Assembly (NCBI GenBank): GCA_963575745.1 | Contig: CAUYUJ010020574.1 | Span: forward strand, 68,655 to 132,654 | From: Prorocentrum cordatum | Taxonomy: Eukaryota; Sar; Dinophyceae; Prorocentrales; Prorocentraceae | DNA length: 64,000 nucleotides | Direction of reading: 5' to 3' | Shown here: positions 41,400 to 51,837 of the stretch, one piece after another | Layout: the number at the start of each line of letters is the position of its first letter | Position numbering within the stretch: position 1 is the stretch's first letter | Position numbers and translations under genes: made by a program | The notes under the pieces: generated by a model | Databases searched by the model: none | The model's input: only the letters and a program-made list of their open reading frames with translations | What the model was told of the DNA's origin: nothing

Positions 41400-42610
41400 A
41401 TTACCATTATTGGAACTGGCCTCCAGCCAGGGCTGCCACGTCACACCAGCCGTCTGGGCGCCAGTGGCTCTGCGTGACAGCTCCTCCGAAACAGGCCCTC
41501 TTTCCCTGTCGGGGATATCCCATCCCCCGGGGTCCAGACGGGGAGGGTGGGGGCGGGGCAGTTCGTCAGAGTGTCCACAGATGGCCCTGCATGTCTCCAA
41601 GATGATCGACGCGGCTCCCTCCCAAGATCGCGCGAACCTGCCCCCAGCGCTTTGCCCACGACGGCCTGCAGAGCACTCCTGCAGAAGAATCCGAAAGGAG
41701 GTCTCGAGATGCTCCGAGATGGTCCCCGAGCGTCCCGATGATAGCCCCAGATGCGGAAGTGCTTGGTTGATGAAGCTCCACGGCGAGCGGTATGTGAAGG
41801 CAAGGCGCTTCACAAACTACGCGACGCGGGGCAGTGCGAGAGGGAATTGCCGAGCAAGCGCGCAGGAGGCGCGCTGCGCCTCCAGGGCACCGCGAAAGTA
41901 TCGAGTGTGTTCGCCTTCTCGAAAATTCGGGCCTCCGACGGGCCTCCGCGGCCCGAGGATGGCGCTGGGCAGGCCCACCCTGGCCACACGAGGAGCACAC
42001 GACTCGCAAAGATGCAAAAGGGCCATCAAAGCCCCCACGCATCCTCGGCGGCCAGCGAGGGGGGTAAGTGGAAGGGGCGGGCCTTCCGAAGTCCCCAGAC
42101 CTTCTGACAAGTCTTCTCCGCCTTCCCCGAAGACGCACAAAAACTTCTCAGAAGGCGCGAGGGCTTCTGAGAAGTCCCGCCACCTTCTGAGAAAGCCTTC
42201 TCCTTCTCACTTCCCCCCCTCGCTCGCCGCCGACACCCGCAAGAAAATCCTAAAAAGAGTCCCAAGGGGCGCTGCTCCAGGATCCTCGGCGAGTCCACGG
42301 GAGCCCAGAATGGCCCTCAGAGAGCGACACCGGAGCCCCGAGGGCTCCCAGGTCTTCAGATAGGCTCCCAACAGCTGGCACGGGGGCTCAAGCTGGCAGC
42401 TTTGGGAGGATGCTTGCACTGATCCCCCCTTTGTGGATTCAGAGGTGCCCTTCCTACCCCGCCCTGTTCGCGGCAGCTCGCCCAGGAATTGCTCCTGGAC
42501 GAGCAGGTGGGAAGACGAGAAGGGTCGATTATGGACCCAAGATGCGCATAGAAGAATTAGCCTGGCGAAGGACCCAGCCATATGCAGTTGTGACTGACGC
42601 AGTTGTGGGT
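41400..42610. other. Unassigned stretch
   Basis: Mixed sequence with many overlapping frames on both strands. A cluster of CTTCTGAGAAG boxes sits at 42,100-42,215. No gene supported. Confidence 0.4.
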
Positions 42611-42614
42611 ATCG

Positions 42615-43394
42615 TCTTCGGTGGAGCTCTCTATGGGGCCACGACACGTGTGAGGGGTGTGCCGAAATTGGCAGCGGGGACGCATGCGACCACCGCCACT
42701 GGGGCCTTCGGTGGAGCTCCCTGTGGGGCCACGAAACGTGCGAGGGGTGTGCCCGAATGGGTGGCGGGGACGCGTGCGAACAACGCCACTGGAGCCTTCG
42801 GTGGAGCTCCTTTGGGGTCACGAAACGTGTGCGGGGTGTGCCGAAAGGGGGTGGCGGGGACGCACGCGAGCACCGCCACTGGGGCCTTCGGTGGAGCTCA
42901 CTGAGCTCCTTACAGGGCCACGTGTGAGGAGTGTGCCGAAATGGTTGGCGGGGACGCATGCGAGCACCACCACTGGGGTCTTGGGTGGAGCTCCCTAGAA
43001 GGGCCACGAAACGTGTGCGGGATGTGCCGAAATGGGTGGCGGGAACGCATGCGAACACCGCCGCTGAGGCCTTCTATGGAGTTCCCTGTGGGGCCACGAA
43101 ACGTGCGAGGGGGGTGCCGAATTGGGTGGCGGGGACGCATGCGAGCACCGCCACTGGAGCCTTCGGTGGAGCTCCCTATAGGGCCGCGAAACATGTGAGG
43201 GATGTGCCGAAATGGGTGGCGGGGACGCATGCGAGAACCGCCACTGGGGCCTTCGGTGGAGCTCCCGGTGGGGCCACGAAACGTGCGAAGGGTGTTCCGA
43301 AATGGGTGGCGGGGACGCATGCGAACACCGCCACTGGAGCCTTCGGTGGAGCTCCCGGTGGGGCCACGAAACGTGTGAGAGGTGTGCCGATATG
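42615..43394. repeat. 90-bp tandem array
   Basis: About 8.5 units of GGGTGGCGGGGACGCATGCG, AGCACCGCCACTGGGGCCTT, CGGTGGAGCTCC, GGGGCCACGAAACGTG. The period of 90 (30 codons) keeps frames open on both strands. Confidence 0.85.
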
Positions 43395-43396
43395 GG

Positions 43397-43474
<78 letters not shown>

Positions 43475-43489
43475 GGATGATGATGATGG

Positions 43490-43536
<47 letters not shown>

Positions 43537-43622
43537 GGAGGAGGGAGGAGGAGAGGAGATGAGAGGAGGAGAGGAACGCGGGGACCGTCTCTTCAAAACG
43601 AGGACCCAACACCACAGGATGG
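43395..43622. repeat. (GAT)n and GGA tracts ending in the composite-unit tail
   Basis: GAT repeats to about 43,535, then GGAGGA. A tail CTCTTCAAAACGAGGACCCA with ACACCACAGG follows, matching the tails at 37,396-37,446 and 39,420-39,470. Confidence 0.8.
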
Positions 43623-43908
43623 GTTGGAAAAAGAGCTTGACCTTTACGGATCGGAGCCCACAGAGAAAATCCTAACGCCTGCAATATTTGCTCTGTACTT
43701 TCGCCCAGCACGCAGCAACGAAGAACGCCTCGCTTCGATCAGCTGGGCATCCTTCCCGTCCTCCTCCCCTCCTATCTCTTCGCATCCCATCCCTCCTCCT
43801 CTCCCCTCCATCCTCTCCCTCCCTCTTCCGTCCTCCATCCTCTTCTCATCTTATCCCTCTCCTGGTCCTGCTCCTCCTCGGGGGGAGCAACAAGTACCGA
43901 TACCCAGA

Positions 43909-43972
43909 CCCATCGCGGTGTGCGCTCTGACCGGGACCTCGCGGCGAGTCCAGCCGTGGCGACGACGGACCC
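43909..43972. repeat. Dispersed repeat O
   Basis: CCCAGACCCATCGCGGTGTG, GAGTCCAGCCGTGGCGACGA. Confidence 0.6.
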
Positions 43973-44022
43973 CCGGGCAGCCCAGGAAGACGAAAGCGAG
44001 GGAAAGCCAGCGGCATCGGCAC

Positions 44023-44141
44023 GTGTGGCCGTGTCTTCTCGAGCTCCTGCGTGATGAGCTCCAGAGCCCGCCCGGAGAGCGCCATCTGCTCGTCGAAAAG
44101 CCGCCTCTGCCTCGTATCGCAATCCTCCCGGGCCGAGAGTG
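44023..44141 (-). CDS. Coiled-coil gene, exon 8
   Basis: 39 codons after two bases: LSAREDCDTRQRRLFDEQMA, LSGRALELITQELEKTRPH. Acceptor CTAGCTATGCAG, donor CAC|GTGCCG. Phase matches exon 9, and matches exon 7 if that exon uses a T|GC donor (giving Ser). Confidence 0.65.
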
Positions 44142-44186
44142 CTGCATAGCTAGAGGGGGGAAGATAACTCAGCAGAAAGGAAGCGA

Positions 44187-44350
44187 AGGGGCCCAGGGAC
44201 ACAAATCAGTAGGCACAAATCCCAGGACTCCCCATATTGTCTCACATGTTCTGGATTTTCGTCTTCCCCCCCACACTTCCAAAATGTTTCCACATTTTTC
44301 CCTGAGAATAGTCGATTCATTGTGTCCGTGTGTTCTTCTCCCCGCCTGAT
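44187..44350. repeat. Dispersed repeat E, copy 3
   Basis: GGGGCCCAGGGACACAAATC, TTTTCGTCTTCCCCCCCACA, GTCGATTCATTGTGTCCGTG. Confidence 0.8.
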
Positions 44351-44524
44351 AATTTAGAAGAAAGGAGGCACGTCCTGGAAGAAGGGATATCCTGGGGACT
44401 GCTCGCCGCTTTTTTGGGGGGCCCCTATCGGACCTCCGATCCTGGGGACAAAATCCCTGGGGTCCGAGACGAGTCCTGACCAGGACCCCTTTTCCTTCTC
44501 GGCGGAGCGGTGGAACCCGACACG

Positions 44525-44740
44525 ACTTCCTCCTACCTCCTCCTCCTCCCTTTTCCCTCTCCTTGCTCCTCCCTCCCTCCTCCTCCTCCGCCTCCTCCGC
44601 CTCCTCCTCCTCCTCCTCCTCCTCCTCCTCCTCCTCCTCCTCCCCTCCCCTCGCTCTCTCCCTCCCCCCTCCGCCCCCCCTCCTCCCTCCTCCCCTCTCC
44701 TCCATCCTCCTATCCATCCCTCATTCCCTCCCTCACTCCC
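44525..44740 (+). repeat. (TCC)n tract
   Basis: Pyrimidine repeat; adjacent Pro/Ser/Leu frames are artefacts. Confidence 0.9.
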
Positions 44741-45299
44741 TGAGGCTCGCCGTCGAGGCGACATCGGATCGGTCTGCACCTGCGTCAAATCGAAACATCA
44801 GCATCGAATCGGAACCGGGCGCGCTCGCGTCGGATCGGAGCCGTCAGATCGGAGTTGACACCGACAGGCTCTCGACCTCGGCGGCACTGCCTGCAGAGAC
44901 GAAGGCGAGACACGCGAGCGCGTCGTCGGGCCCCGCGGGTTCCCGAGCATGGCCAACATCGGCGCGTGCCCCCCCCCCCCCCCCAGAGGAAAACAACACA
45001 AAAGACAATGGGCGCGTGCCCCCCCCAGAAAAGTAAGTCGGCGGGTGCCCCCCCTCCAAAAAAGAAGAAGAAGAGGAAGAAGAATAAGAAGAATAATCAG
45101 ACAAACTACGGGAAGCCGGTGCTGTGCCATGCTCGGTCCCTGGGCCGTCCTGGCGGCGGCATCTTGGCTTCGGGGGTCCCTGGGGTTCTCGTGTCAGCCT
45201 CGGTGGCCATCCTTGTGGCAGGAGTGCGCTGGGGAATGGTGGCGGGGGTCGCTCCGCGCGGGGACACGTTCCGGGCAGGACCGCAGCACGCACCTCGAT

Positions 45300-45450
45300 C
45301 ACGACGACGCCGTGGGGCCGGAGGATCGCGCATCGATCCTGCGGTCCACACCAGGTTCCACATCGATCTGCATCGCCGATGCATTGGCGATGCGGCGCGA
45401 TCCTTCGACCCCATCTAGTTACTCGGACGACATTCGGGAGGCCTGGAGCG
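45300..45450. mobile_element. MITE-like element, family D, degenerate copy 4
   Basis: CGTGGGGCCGGAGGATCGCG on the left, GATGCGGCGCGATCCTTCGA and CCCCATCTAG on the right. Confidence 0.55.
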
Positions 45451-45576
45451 TAAGGTCCGCACCGAAGCAAGGATCTGGGAAAGGACCCCGCACCGCGGGT
45501 CCTGGTGCACAGCGCATCGTTGAGCGGAGCCGCATGTGGCCTCCCCGAGCACAGGCAGCGCCCCCCCTCTCCCTCC

Positions 45577-45885
45577 CAGGAGCAGCTGGCAGACATCACG
45601 GGTCTGCAACTTCGTGCCATGAGCGTGCTGATCATCTGGCCGGTTGTGGTGCCAGTGGGGTCGTCTGTGGCCTGGCCGATTCACACCGCTGGGCGAGCCC
45701 ATCGAGCAATGTCTGGCGAACTAGAAGCAGGCGACCCCTGCTCATTTTCATTCCTCGCACCCTCGTGCCTTGCTGAACCTGGGGGGCGCGTCTCGACATC
45801 CCCTCTCCACAAACGTCGCCAGGGCCACCAGCAAAGGGATTTGGCGGATGTGGTCAAGACGCGCCGCACGGCTGAAAAACTCTGA
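45577..45885 (+). CDS. Possible plus-strand exon
   Basis: A long pyrimidine tract and CAG precede EQLADITGLQLRAMSVLIIW. The frame stays open to a stop at 45,885 (DLADVVKTRRTAEKL). The acceptor is attractive, but nothing upstream joins to it and the product is unrecognised. Confidence 0.3.
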   Translation, partial: QEQLADITGLQLRAMSVLIIWPVVVPVGSSVAWPIHTAGRAHRAMSGELEAGDPCSFSFLAPSCLAEPGGRVSTSPLHKRRQGHQQRDLADVVKTRRTAEKL

Positions 45886-45894
45886 GCGCCGCCG

Positions 45895-46800
45895 ATGGAG
45901 AAGGGGGCGGAGGAGAAGGAAGGAGAAAAGAGGAGTGACGAGGGTTCAGGAGGTGCGAAGCTGAGAAGTGGGACAGAGAATTCAGAGGGAAGCGTGAAGA
46001 GGGAGGATGGGGAAGAGGAGGAAGAGGAGGGAGGGACGAGGAAATAACACTATAAGGGGGAGGAAGAGGAGGAGCAGGAGGAGTAGGAGGAAGCGGATGC
46101 GGATGAGGACGGGGATGAGTATGATGATGCTAATTATGATGCTGATGATGATGATGATGAGGAGGAGGAGGTGGTGGTGGTACTCAACATCTGGTCACCT
46201 CTGCATCTCTCGATTCATTTCCTGCGCACTCACATAGACCGCTGTGCGCTTAGACGGGGGAGGGGCCCCTCAAGCGAGTTACAAGCAGGCCCCGCCTGCC
46301 ACGACTGGTTATCCAAACAGAAGGGGCATGGATAAAGTTAGGGTCCGAACATGACATGGTCAAAGGCACGGGTTCGAAGAGCGAGAAGTAAGACGTCTCA
46401 GCTCGCACGCACACACAGGAAGAAGGCAAGGGAGAGGGACAGCGAGAACACGGAGGACCCACACAGCACAGGAGGACACGAAGGGCAGAGGAAACAAGAA
46501 GGCGGAGGCAGGCGGAGAAAAGTCCAGTGATTAAACAAAGGGCCTCAACACGTAGGCCAAATCTCAACCGTTACCTGCCCTGCAAATGGCGACAAACAAC
46601 ACGATTCGAAGCATGCACGTGTTACGCTCCTCCGCTGCTTGCAACTGTCACTGCTATATCGTTGCTGGCAACACGAGCATAATTAGGCAGGCACGCTCAT
46701 CAGTTCACACTCAGGCTGTGGAGCAATCGTTCCCCATCATGAGGATCATCATTCTCCATATCAGTAGTCTCATTGTCTCGCGCGTCGTCGTCCATATTGT
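45895..46800. other. Purine tract then unassigned stretch
   Basis: GA-rich and GAT-repeat sequence to about 46,170. From 46,200 to 46,800 the composition is less GC-rich with no supported gene. Confidence 0.45.
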
Positions 46801-46802
46801 CG

Positions 46803-46976
46803 CTAATATGATACCCGCTGCAAGACTTGAGCGAGACGGACAATAAAGGAGCTGAAGATCCGTTCAACGATTGCTTCATCCCTGATCCTCGCCCTGCCAA
46901 ACGCAGGGAGTATGGCGAAGGCACTCTGCCCTGATTTGTCCAGGCGTACCAATCTGCTGATCTTCTGGAAGCTGAC
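46803..46976 (-). CDS. Compact-intron gene, last exon
   Basis: 57 codons and TAG: VSFQKISRLVRLDKSGQSAF, AILPAFGRARIRDEAIVERI, FSSFIVRLAQVLQRVSY. Acceptor CCAGTTGCAG. The same frame is open upstream to 47,148 (TISWSTTVRERAVDLCAEVL), so an alternative is one longer exon here. Confidence 0.5.
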   Translation of the reverse strand, partial: VSFQKISRLVRLDKSGQSAFAILPAFGRARIRDEAIVERIFSSFIVRLAQVLQRVSY

Positions 46977-47077
46977 CTGCAACTGGGACCGCTGCTCTGG
47001 GTTCAGAATCGGCATCGGAGTAGTTTGTTGTATAAACGCAGCTCGTTCGGGGGCAATTTGCCACAAAACTTCTGCAC

Positions 47078-47161
47078 ATAGATCGACGGCCCGCTCCCGA
47101 ACAGTAGTTGACCAGCTAATGGTACGGAGAAGTTGAGCCCGACGGAATTATTCAACCATCG
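47078..47161 (-). CDS. Compact-intron gene, exon
   Basis: 28 codons RWLNNSVGLNFSVPLAGQLL then FGSGPSIY, between CGTGTTTTCCAG and TAT|GTGCAG. Phase 0 both sides. Confidence 0.5.
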
Positions 47162-47226
47162 CTGGAAAACACGAGCCCCTCCAATTCATCCGCGCAAGGC
47201 GTCGTCCTCATAATGAACAGTGATAC

Positions 47227-47289
47227 CCCACATCGCAGCCAATGAAATGTGGTATAAAACCAGTCGCTGTCTGACCTAATCCACTTCTT
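47227..47289 (-). CDS. Compact-intron gene, exon
   Basis: 21 codons KKWIRSDSDWFYTTFHWLRC and Gly, between GATCTGTTCTAG and GGG|GTATCA, phase 0 both sides. Confidence 0.5.
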
Positions 47290-47356
47290 CTAGAACAGAT
47301 CAGCGTGGCATCTGTATTTGTATTTGTTGCAGGGAGTTGCCCAGCGGTAGATTTAC

Positions 47357-47563
47357 CTGCGCACCCTCCTGAGAGCACGATTTAGGCTCACCTTGAGGAA
47401 GATGCCATTGATCCAGCAGCAGTTCAAATGGAACGAGAAGCGCAGGGAGACAATGATATGACGACGCCGGAGTGGTTAGCATCCCTGGTGTCCCTGCCCA
47501 CGCCCCTGGAATGCACATCAGGCCAGGCGGGGAATACGCCTGGCAATTGATGTACAACTCGGG
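47357..47563 (-). CDS. Compact-intron gene, exon
   Basis: 69 codons from PELYINCQAYSPPGLMCIPG to SCSQEGAQ, between GTTCAAAAG and CAG|GTAAAT. A second good donor (G|GTGAGCC at 47,392) lies inside, so alternative splicing or a different boundary is possible. Confidence 0.5.
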
Positions 47564-47659
47564 CTTTTGAACAAGTCTGGCCCATCCAAGCAAGCATCTT
47601 CGCCACCGTCTTCTGACATGTGATCACTTCTAGAGCTACTTTCGGGCGAACGGGTAAAC

Positions 47660-47784
47660 ATGCAACCAGCAGTAGCAAGTTAAGGCGGCCTGATCGTAGC
47701 TCAACTGCACCAGGTCCCCCTTGTGGTGCGGGTGGCGGGTGAATCTGAGCAGCGTGTCGAAGTCGAAAGGGTCGCTTACGAAGC
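47660..47784 (-). CDS. Compact-intron gene, exon
   Basis: FVSDPFDFDTLLRFTRHPHH then KGDLVQLSYDQAALTCYCWL and His. The first two bases complete Gly with the G at the end of the upstream exon. Donor CAT|GTTTAC. This is the most protein-like stretch of the locus. Confidence 0.55.
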
Positions 47785-47882
47785 CTAATCTGAATACCAG
47801 TGTGCAACGAAACGAGCGGGTCTGTGCCGTATCCCCCTATTCACGATATGCGCATGCAAGTGGGGATTGGTCGTACAAGTAC

Positions 47883-48168
47883 CGTATGTAAACACTGCGG
47901 AACCACCATATAGGACGGCACGAGTACTCATGTCAAGAATTTCCTGCTCACGAATCATGGCCTCCGCGTGCAGTTTCAGCTGCTCGTCCCATTCGTCCTG
48001 GTCCAAGTACCGAAATAACTGCATCCACTCGGAGAATCCTCGTCGAGCGTTGCGCCTGGATGTAAAGGCACGCCGACAGAACTTGATCGCCGTGTCCACT
48101 GCAGCTGTGCCCACGTTGTCATGACCATCCCGAGCTGCTCGCTCAGCCGCCAGCGGTTGGAATGCGGC
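47883..48168 (-). CDS. Compact-intron gene, upstream exon
   Basis: Open from a TAA at 48,169. Contains AVDTAIKFCRRAFTSRRNAR, GFSEWMQLFRYLDQDEWDE, QLKLHAEAMIREQEILDMS and AVLYGGSAVFTY, ending G|GTACTTG. The 5' limit is unknown; it may begin at an internal acceptor such as GGGCACAG or GCTGCAG. Confidence 0.55.
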
Positions 48169-48193
48169 TTATGCCAAGAGGTGAACAACGTAC

Positions 48194-48291
48194 GGCCGCT
48201 CCGGGTCCGCGTCCTTCAGAAAGAGGGACCTTGTTGCGGGCACTGCCAGGACTCGAGATCCGCCAAATTCCACCAGGCGCGGAGAGAGCAA
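48194..48291 (-). CDS. Compact-intron gene, possible first segment
   Basis: LVEFGGSRVLAVPATRSLFL and KDADPERP before CC|GTACGT, a strong donor. Its phase does not fit any acceptor I can find for the next exon, so the link is unresolved. Confidence 0.35.
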
Positions 48292-48499
48292 CTACACCTG
48301 ATTCCTCCCCTGCATCACCAAGCTCATGCTACAGTGCACCGAGGACAAAGTACAGCACATTGAGAGAGAAAACAAAGACATGTGCGGGCCGCGCGCCGTG
48401 GCAGACGGTTGCCTGAATGGAGGGGGAAGGGAGCGCTGGGTAGGGAGGTACACACGGCCCCGTGGCCGCGCAGGATGTGTGAAGAGGCCTGTGCCAGGG

Positions 48500-48735
48500 C
48501 GGCTGGAGGAGGGGGAGGAGGAGGAGGAGGAGGAGGAGGATGAGGAGGAGCATCAGGAGGAGGAGAAGGGGGAGGAGGAGGAGGAGGAGGAGGAGGAGGA
48601 GGAGGAAGGGAGGAGGAGGAGGAGGAGGAGGGAGGAGGAGGAGGAGTGGAGGAGGAGGAGGAGGAGGAGGAGGAGAGGAGGATAGGAGGAGGAGGAGGAG
48701 GAGGAGGAGGAGGAGGAGGAGGAGGCGGAGGCGAG
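48500..48735 (+). repeat. (GGA)n tract
   Basis: Purine repeat downstream of exon 7. It lengthens the 546-codon minus-strand frame artificially. Confidence 0.95.
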
Positions 48736-48879
48736 GCGGATGAGGACAGAGGAAATCATGGGAGAGTGACGAGGGGGAGTGAGGGGGAACGAGGACGAGA
48801 GATAACGAGGACGACGACGAGGAGGAGTGAGACGAGGGCCTGAGGACCGAGGAGAGAAAAGGAGCCCCTCCCTGCACGC

Positions 48880-49907
48880 ACTTCTCCGCCCAGTCCTCGA
48901 CAAGGTGCTCGAGGGCGCTCAGGCGCTCGCCGACTGGGCCATCCTCTGCGCTGCGCCCCCCGGCCGCGGCCGGGCGCTCGCCGAGGAGCTCGACCGCGCT
49001 CAGCCGGTCGCCGTGCAGCTGCAGGGTGCTCCGCCACCTGTCCTGCGCCCCTCCGAGGCGGTCCAGCCTCTCGCCCAGCTCCTCCAGGGCGGCGTCCAGG
49101 CGCCCGCGCAGCCGGCAGGCCTCCGAGCTCTGCGCTTCCCCGCCCAGCTCCACCCGCCGCTCCAGCGAGGCCAACCGCGCGCCCAGCGCGCTGGCGTCGG
49201 GCGCGGGTGCCTCAGCGGCCCTCTCCTGGAGCGTCTCCTCCACCCGCCGCTCCAAGGTGGCCAGCCGGGTGCCCAGCGCACTGGCGTCGGGCGCCTCGTC
49301 CAGCCGCCGCTGGAGCGAGGTCAGCCGGGTGCCCAGCGCGCCAGCGTCGGGCGCCTCCTCCATCCGCCGCTGGAGCGAGGTAAGCTTTGCAACCAACGCG
49401 CCAGCGTCTGGCGCCTCCTCCATCCGCCTCTCCAGCGAGGTCAGCCTCGAAACCAACGCGCCAGCGTCGGGCGCCTCCTCCATCCGTCTCTCCAGCGAAG
49501 ACAACCGCGTGCCCAACCCGCCAGCGTCGGGCGCTGGTGGCACAGAGGCAATTTCCTGAAGAGTCTCCTCCACCCGCCGCTCCAGGGTGGCCAGCCGGGT
49601 GCCCAGCGCACTGGCGTCGGGCGCCTCGTCCAGCCGCCGCTGGAGCGAGGTCATCCGCGCACCCAGCGCGCCAGCGTCGGGCGCCTCCTCCATCCGCCTC
49701 TCCAGCGAGGTCAGCCGCGCGCCCAGCACGCTGGCGTCATGCGCTGGTGCCTCAACGGCCCTCTCCTGGAGCGTCTCCTCCACCCGCCGTTCCAGAGTAG
49801 CTAGCCGAGTGCCCAACGCACTGGCGTCGGGCGCCTCATCCACCCGCCGCTGGAGCGAGGTCAGCCGTGCACCCAGCGCGACAGCGTCTGGCGCCTCCTC
49901 CATTCGC
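48880..49907 (-). CDS. Coiled-coil gene, exon 7 (11 twenty-residue repeats)
   Basis: 343 residues. Eleven units of the form DAGALGARLTSLERRMEEAP occur, some with the longer ending RRVEETLQERAAEAP. A non-repeat tail follows (DAALEELGERLDRLGG; RWRSTLQLHGDRLSAVEL; VGERLSALEHLVEDWAEK). Leu at regular spacing between Arg/Glu clusters indicates a continuous coiled coil. Acceptor CTCTCGAG|G; probable GC donor AAG T|GCGTGC. Units are so alike at DNA level that recent homogenisation is likely. The unspliced frame runs on into a GGA tract, which is not coding. Confidence 0.8.
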
Positions 49908-50069
49908 CTCGAGAGCGTTTTGTTTACTCCCCGGGAGTAGCGTCCATTACCCTGGGGGTGAGGGCACAAGGGGGGGGCACGGTGACGAGGGGGGCGGCGG
50001 GTTAATGGCGGCGGCGCCCGTGCAAGTTTATATCCGTGCCATCAGGGACGACCATGTTCGAGACGACGA

Positions 50070-50071
50070 CG

Positions 50072-50163
<92 letters not shown>

Positions 50164-50185
50164 GACGACGACGACGACATCGTCC
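50070..50185 (+). repeat. (GAC)n microsatellite
   Basis: GAC repeat with GGC interruptions, inside intron 6 of the coiled-coil gene. Confidence 0.95.
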
Positions 50186-50530
50186 AGACGCATCCGTAGG
50201 CCCTCGGAACTCTCTCTGGAGGCCCCTGGAGGCCCGTAGGCACTCGAAGGTCAGTAATAGCATAACAACACCACATCAATGTACACACCAGCGCGGAGAA
50301 CAATTAACACAAAAGTTTGCGAGCGGCAGAACATGCCGATGACCACAGCAGTGAGCCTGCAAGAGCAACGTGCCTGTGAGCACCGCAGTGAGTGCTCACC
50401 TCGCCACTGGCTTGTGTCGCTGGTGTGCCCAGGCTTTGGGGGACAAGCGGCGTGGGGCACCAGGCCTGCGCGACCACCCTACTTCGGAAACGCAGATATA
50501 TGCAAAAAGCCTTTGGAAGGTCTAGGTTTT

Positions 50531-50677
50531 GGTCGGGCATGTCTTCCAACAGGCAGAATTTGGAAGACAAATAGAAACAGTCAAAGCATTCAGAAATAGT
50601 CAACATAGTTTTAAAACAATCGTCCCCATATGATTGTTTGGACTATTTTTCGAATATTCCTCGTGTAGAGGTCGGGA
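50531..50677. mobile_element. MITE-like element, family A, copy 5
   Basis: Left GGTCGGGCATGTCTTCCAAC; right CTCGTGTAGAGGTCGGGAC, slightly damaged. The interior carries AATCGTCCCC and TTTGGACTATTTTT. Confidence 0.65.
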
Positions 50678-50774
50678 CGATTGTTTGCGTCTGAGTCGGA
50701 ACGATTGCTACAGCATCAAGCCAATCAGCTCTGCGATCTTAGATGCCCGCCGAGGCCAGGATTCAGGGTCTGGG

Positions 50775-51242
50775 AAAGGAGGAGAAGGAGAAGGATGAGG
50801 AGGGGGAGGGGGAGGGAGAGGGGGAGGAGGAAGAGGAGGAGGAGGAGGAGGAGGAGGAGGACGACGAAGAGGAGGAGGACGGAGGAGGAGGAGGAGGAGG
50901 AGGAGGAGGAGGAGGAGGAGGAGCAGGAGGAGCAGAAGGAGGAGGAGGGCTGCCTTGATGGACCATCACCTCTTGGGCCTGTTTGCACCGGTGGCGGCTT
51001 CTGGGGCATGCAAAAAATTCCACAGGGGCCTCTGGAGGCCTCGGGAAGTCGACATCGCTGTCTTCTTCATTCCTCCTCTCTCCTCCTCCTCCTGCTCCTC
51101 CTCCTCCTCCTCCTCCTCCTCCTCCTCCCCCTCCTCCTCCCTTCCTCCTCCTCCCCTCCTCTTCCCCCTCCTCCTCCTCCTCCTCCTTCTCCTCCTCCGG
51201 CTCCTCCTCCTCCTCCTCCTCCTCCTCCTCCTCCTCCTCTCA
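50775..51242. repeat. (GGA)n then (TCC)n tracts facing each other
   Basis: GGA run at 50,775-50,950 and TCC run at 51,072-51,242, separated by about 120 bp. They are potentially complementary as a large imperfect fold. Confidence 0.9.
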
Positions 51243-51422
51243 TCCACCCTCTTCCATGCCCTCTTGTCTCTATCCTCGGTGTCCGAATGCTGCTGGAAGG
51301 CCCTGTGCGGATGAGATGGCATCCACATCAACTTGCCCTCGCTCGTCGCTAGGTTGGGGGGCGGCGCCCTGTCCACGAATATCTTCACGTCAACTACGAC
51401 GCTGCTCAGTCCCGCGATATCC

Positions 51423-51625
51423 TGCGAGCACCCTCGCGTAGCAATGCCGCGTCACGTAGGCGCCACAGCGTGCCTGAGAGCACCGGCAATACGCCCAGGA
51501 GCACCAGAGCGCCACGCGGGCCAACACAGGTCCTGAGAGCACCAGGGCACCGCCGGCGCGGCATGCCTGCGAGCACCACAGGTGCGCCAGCGCGCCCTGC
51601 GAGCACTGCAATGGTGCACGGGCAC
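51423..51625. repeat. CTGCGAGCACC degenerate minisatellite
   Basis: About seven 27-33-bp units around CTGMGAGCACC. A related pair occurs near 50,370-50,400. Confidence 0.6.
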
Positions 51626-51837
51626 CGCCGCACGTGTTGTTGCTTGCACGGTCACCACGGCATGCCAAGTGCGTGACCACCGCGCAACAGCCTGCGAGTG
51701 CAACCGCATGCGTGCGAGCGTAATGCGGTGGTCGCCCCCCCTCCCCGTGCGATCAGATCGTGACCGATACGGCGGGGGGGAAGCAGGGGGAATGGGGGGC
51801 ACTGATGTTGCCCCTCAAGGAATAGAAAAACAGGCTC

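Larger units (their letters stand above)
46803..48291 (-). other. Inferred compact-intron gene, unidentified
   Basis: Segments at 48,194-48,291, 47,883-48,168, 47,660-47,784, 47,357-47,563, 47,227-47,289, 47,078-47,161 and 46,803-46,976 read as protein. The last six join in frame through GT-AG introns of 98, 96, 67, 65 and 101 bases. The joined product ends at a TAG (46,803-46,805). No family is recognised; it is rich in aromatic residues and lacks coiled coil, unlike the large gene around it. Codon third positions are less GC-biased than in the coiled-coil exons, which could mean a transferred gene or an old retrocopy with acquired introns. The first segment's link is unclear. Confidence 0.5.

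Noticed and set aside
42931-44349. 472-codon plus-strand frame
   Set aside because: Built from the 90-bp array, a (GAT)n run and antisense of coiled-coil exon 8.
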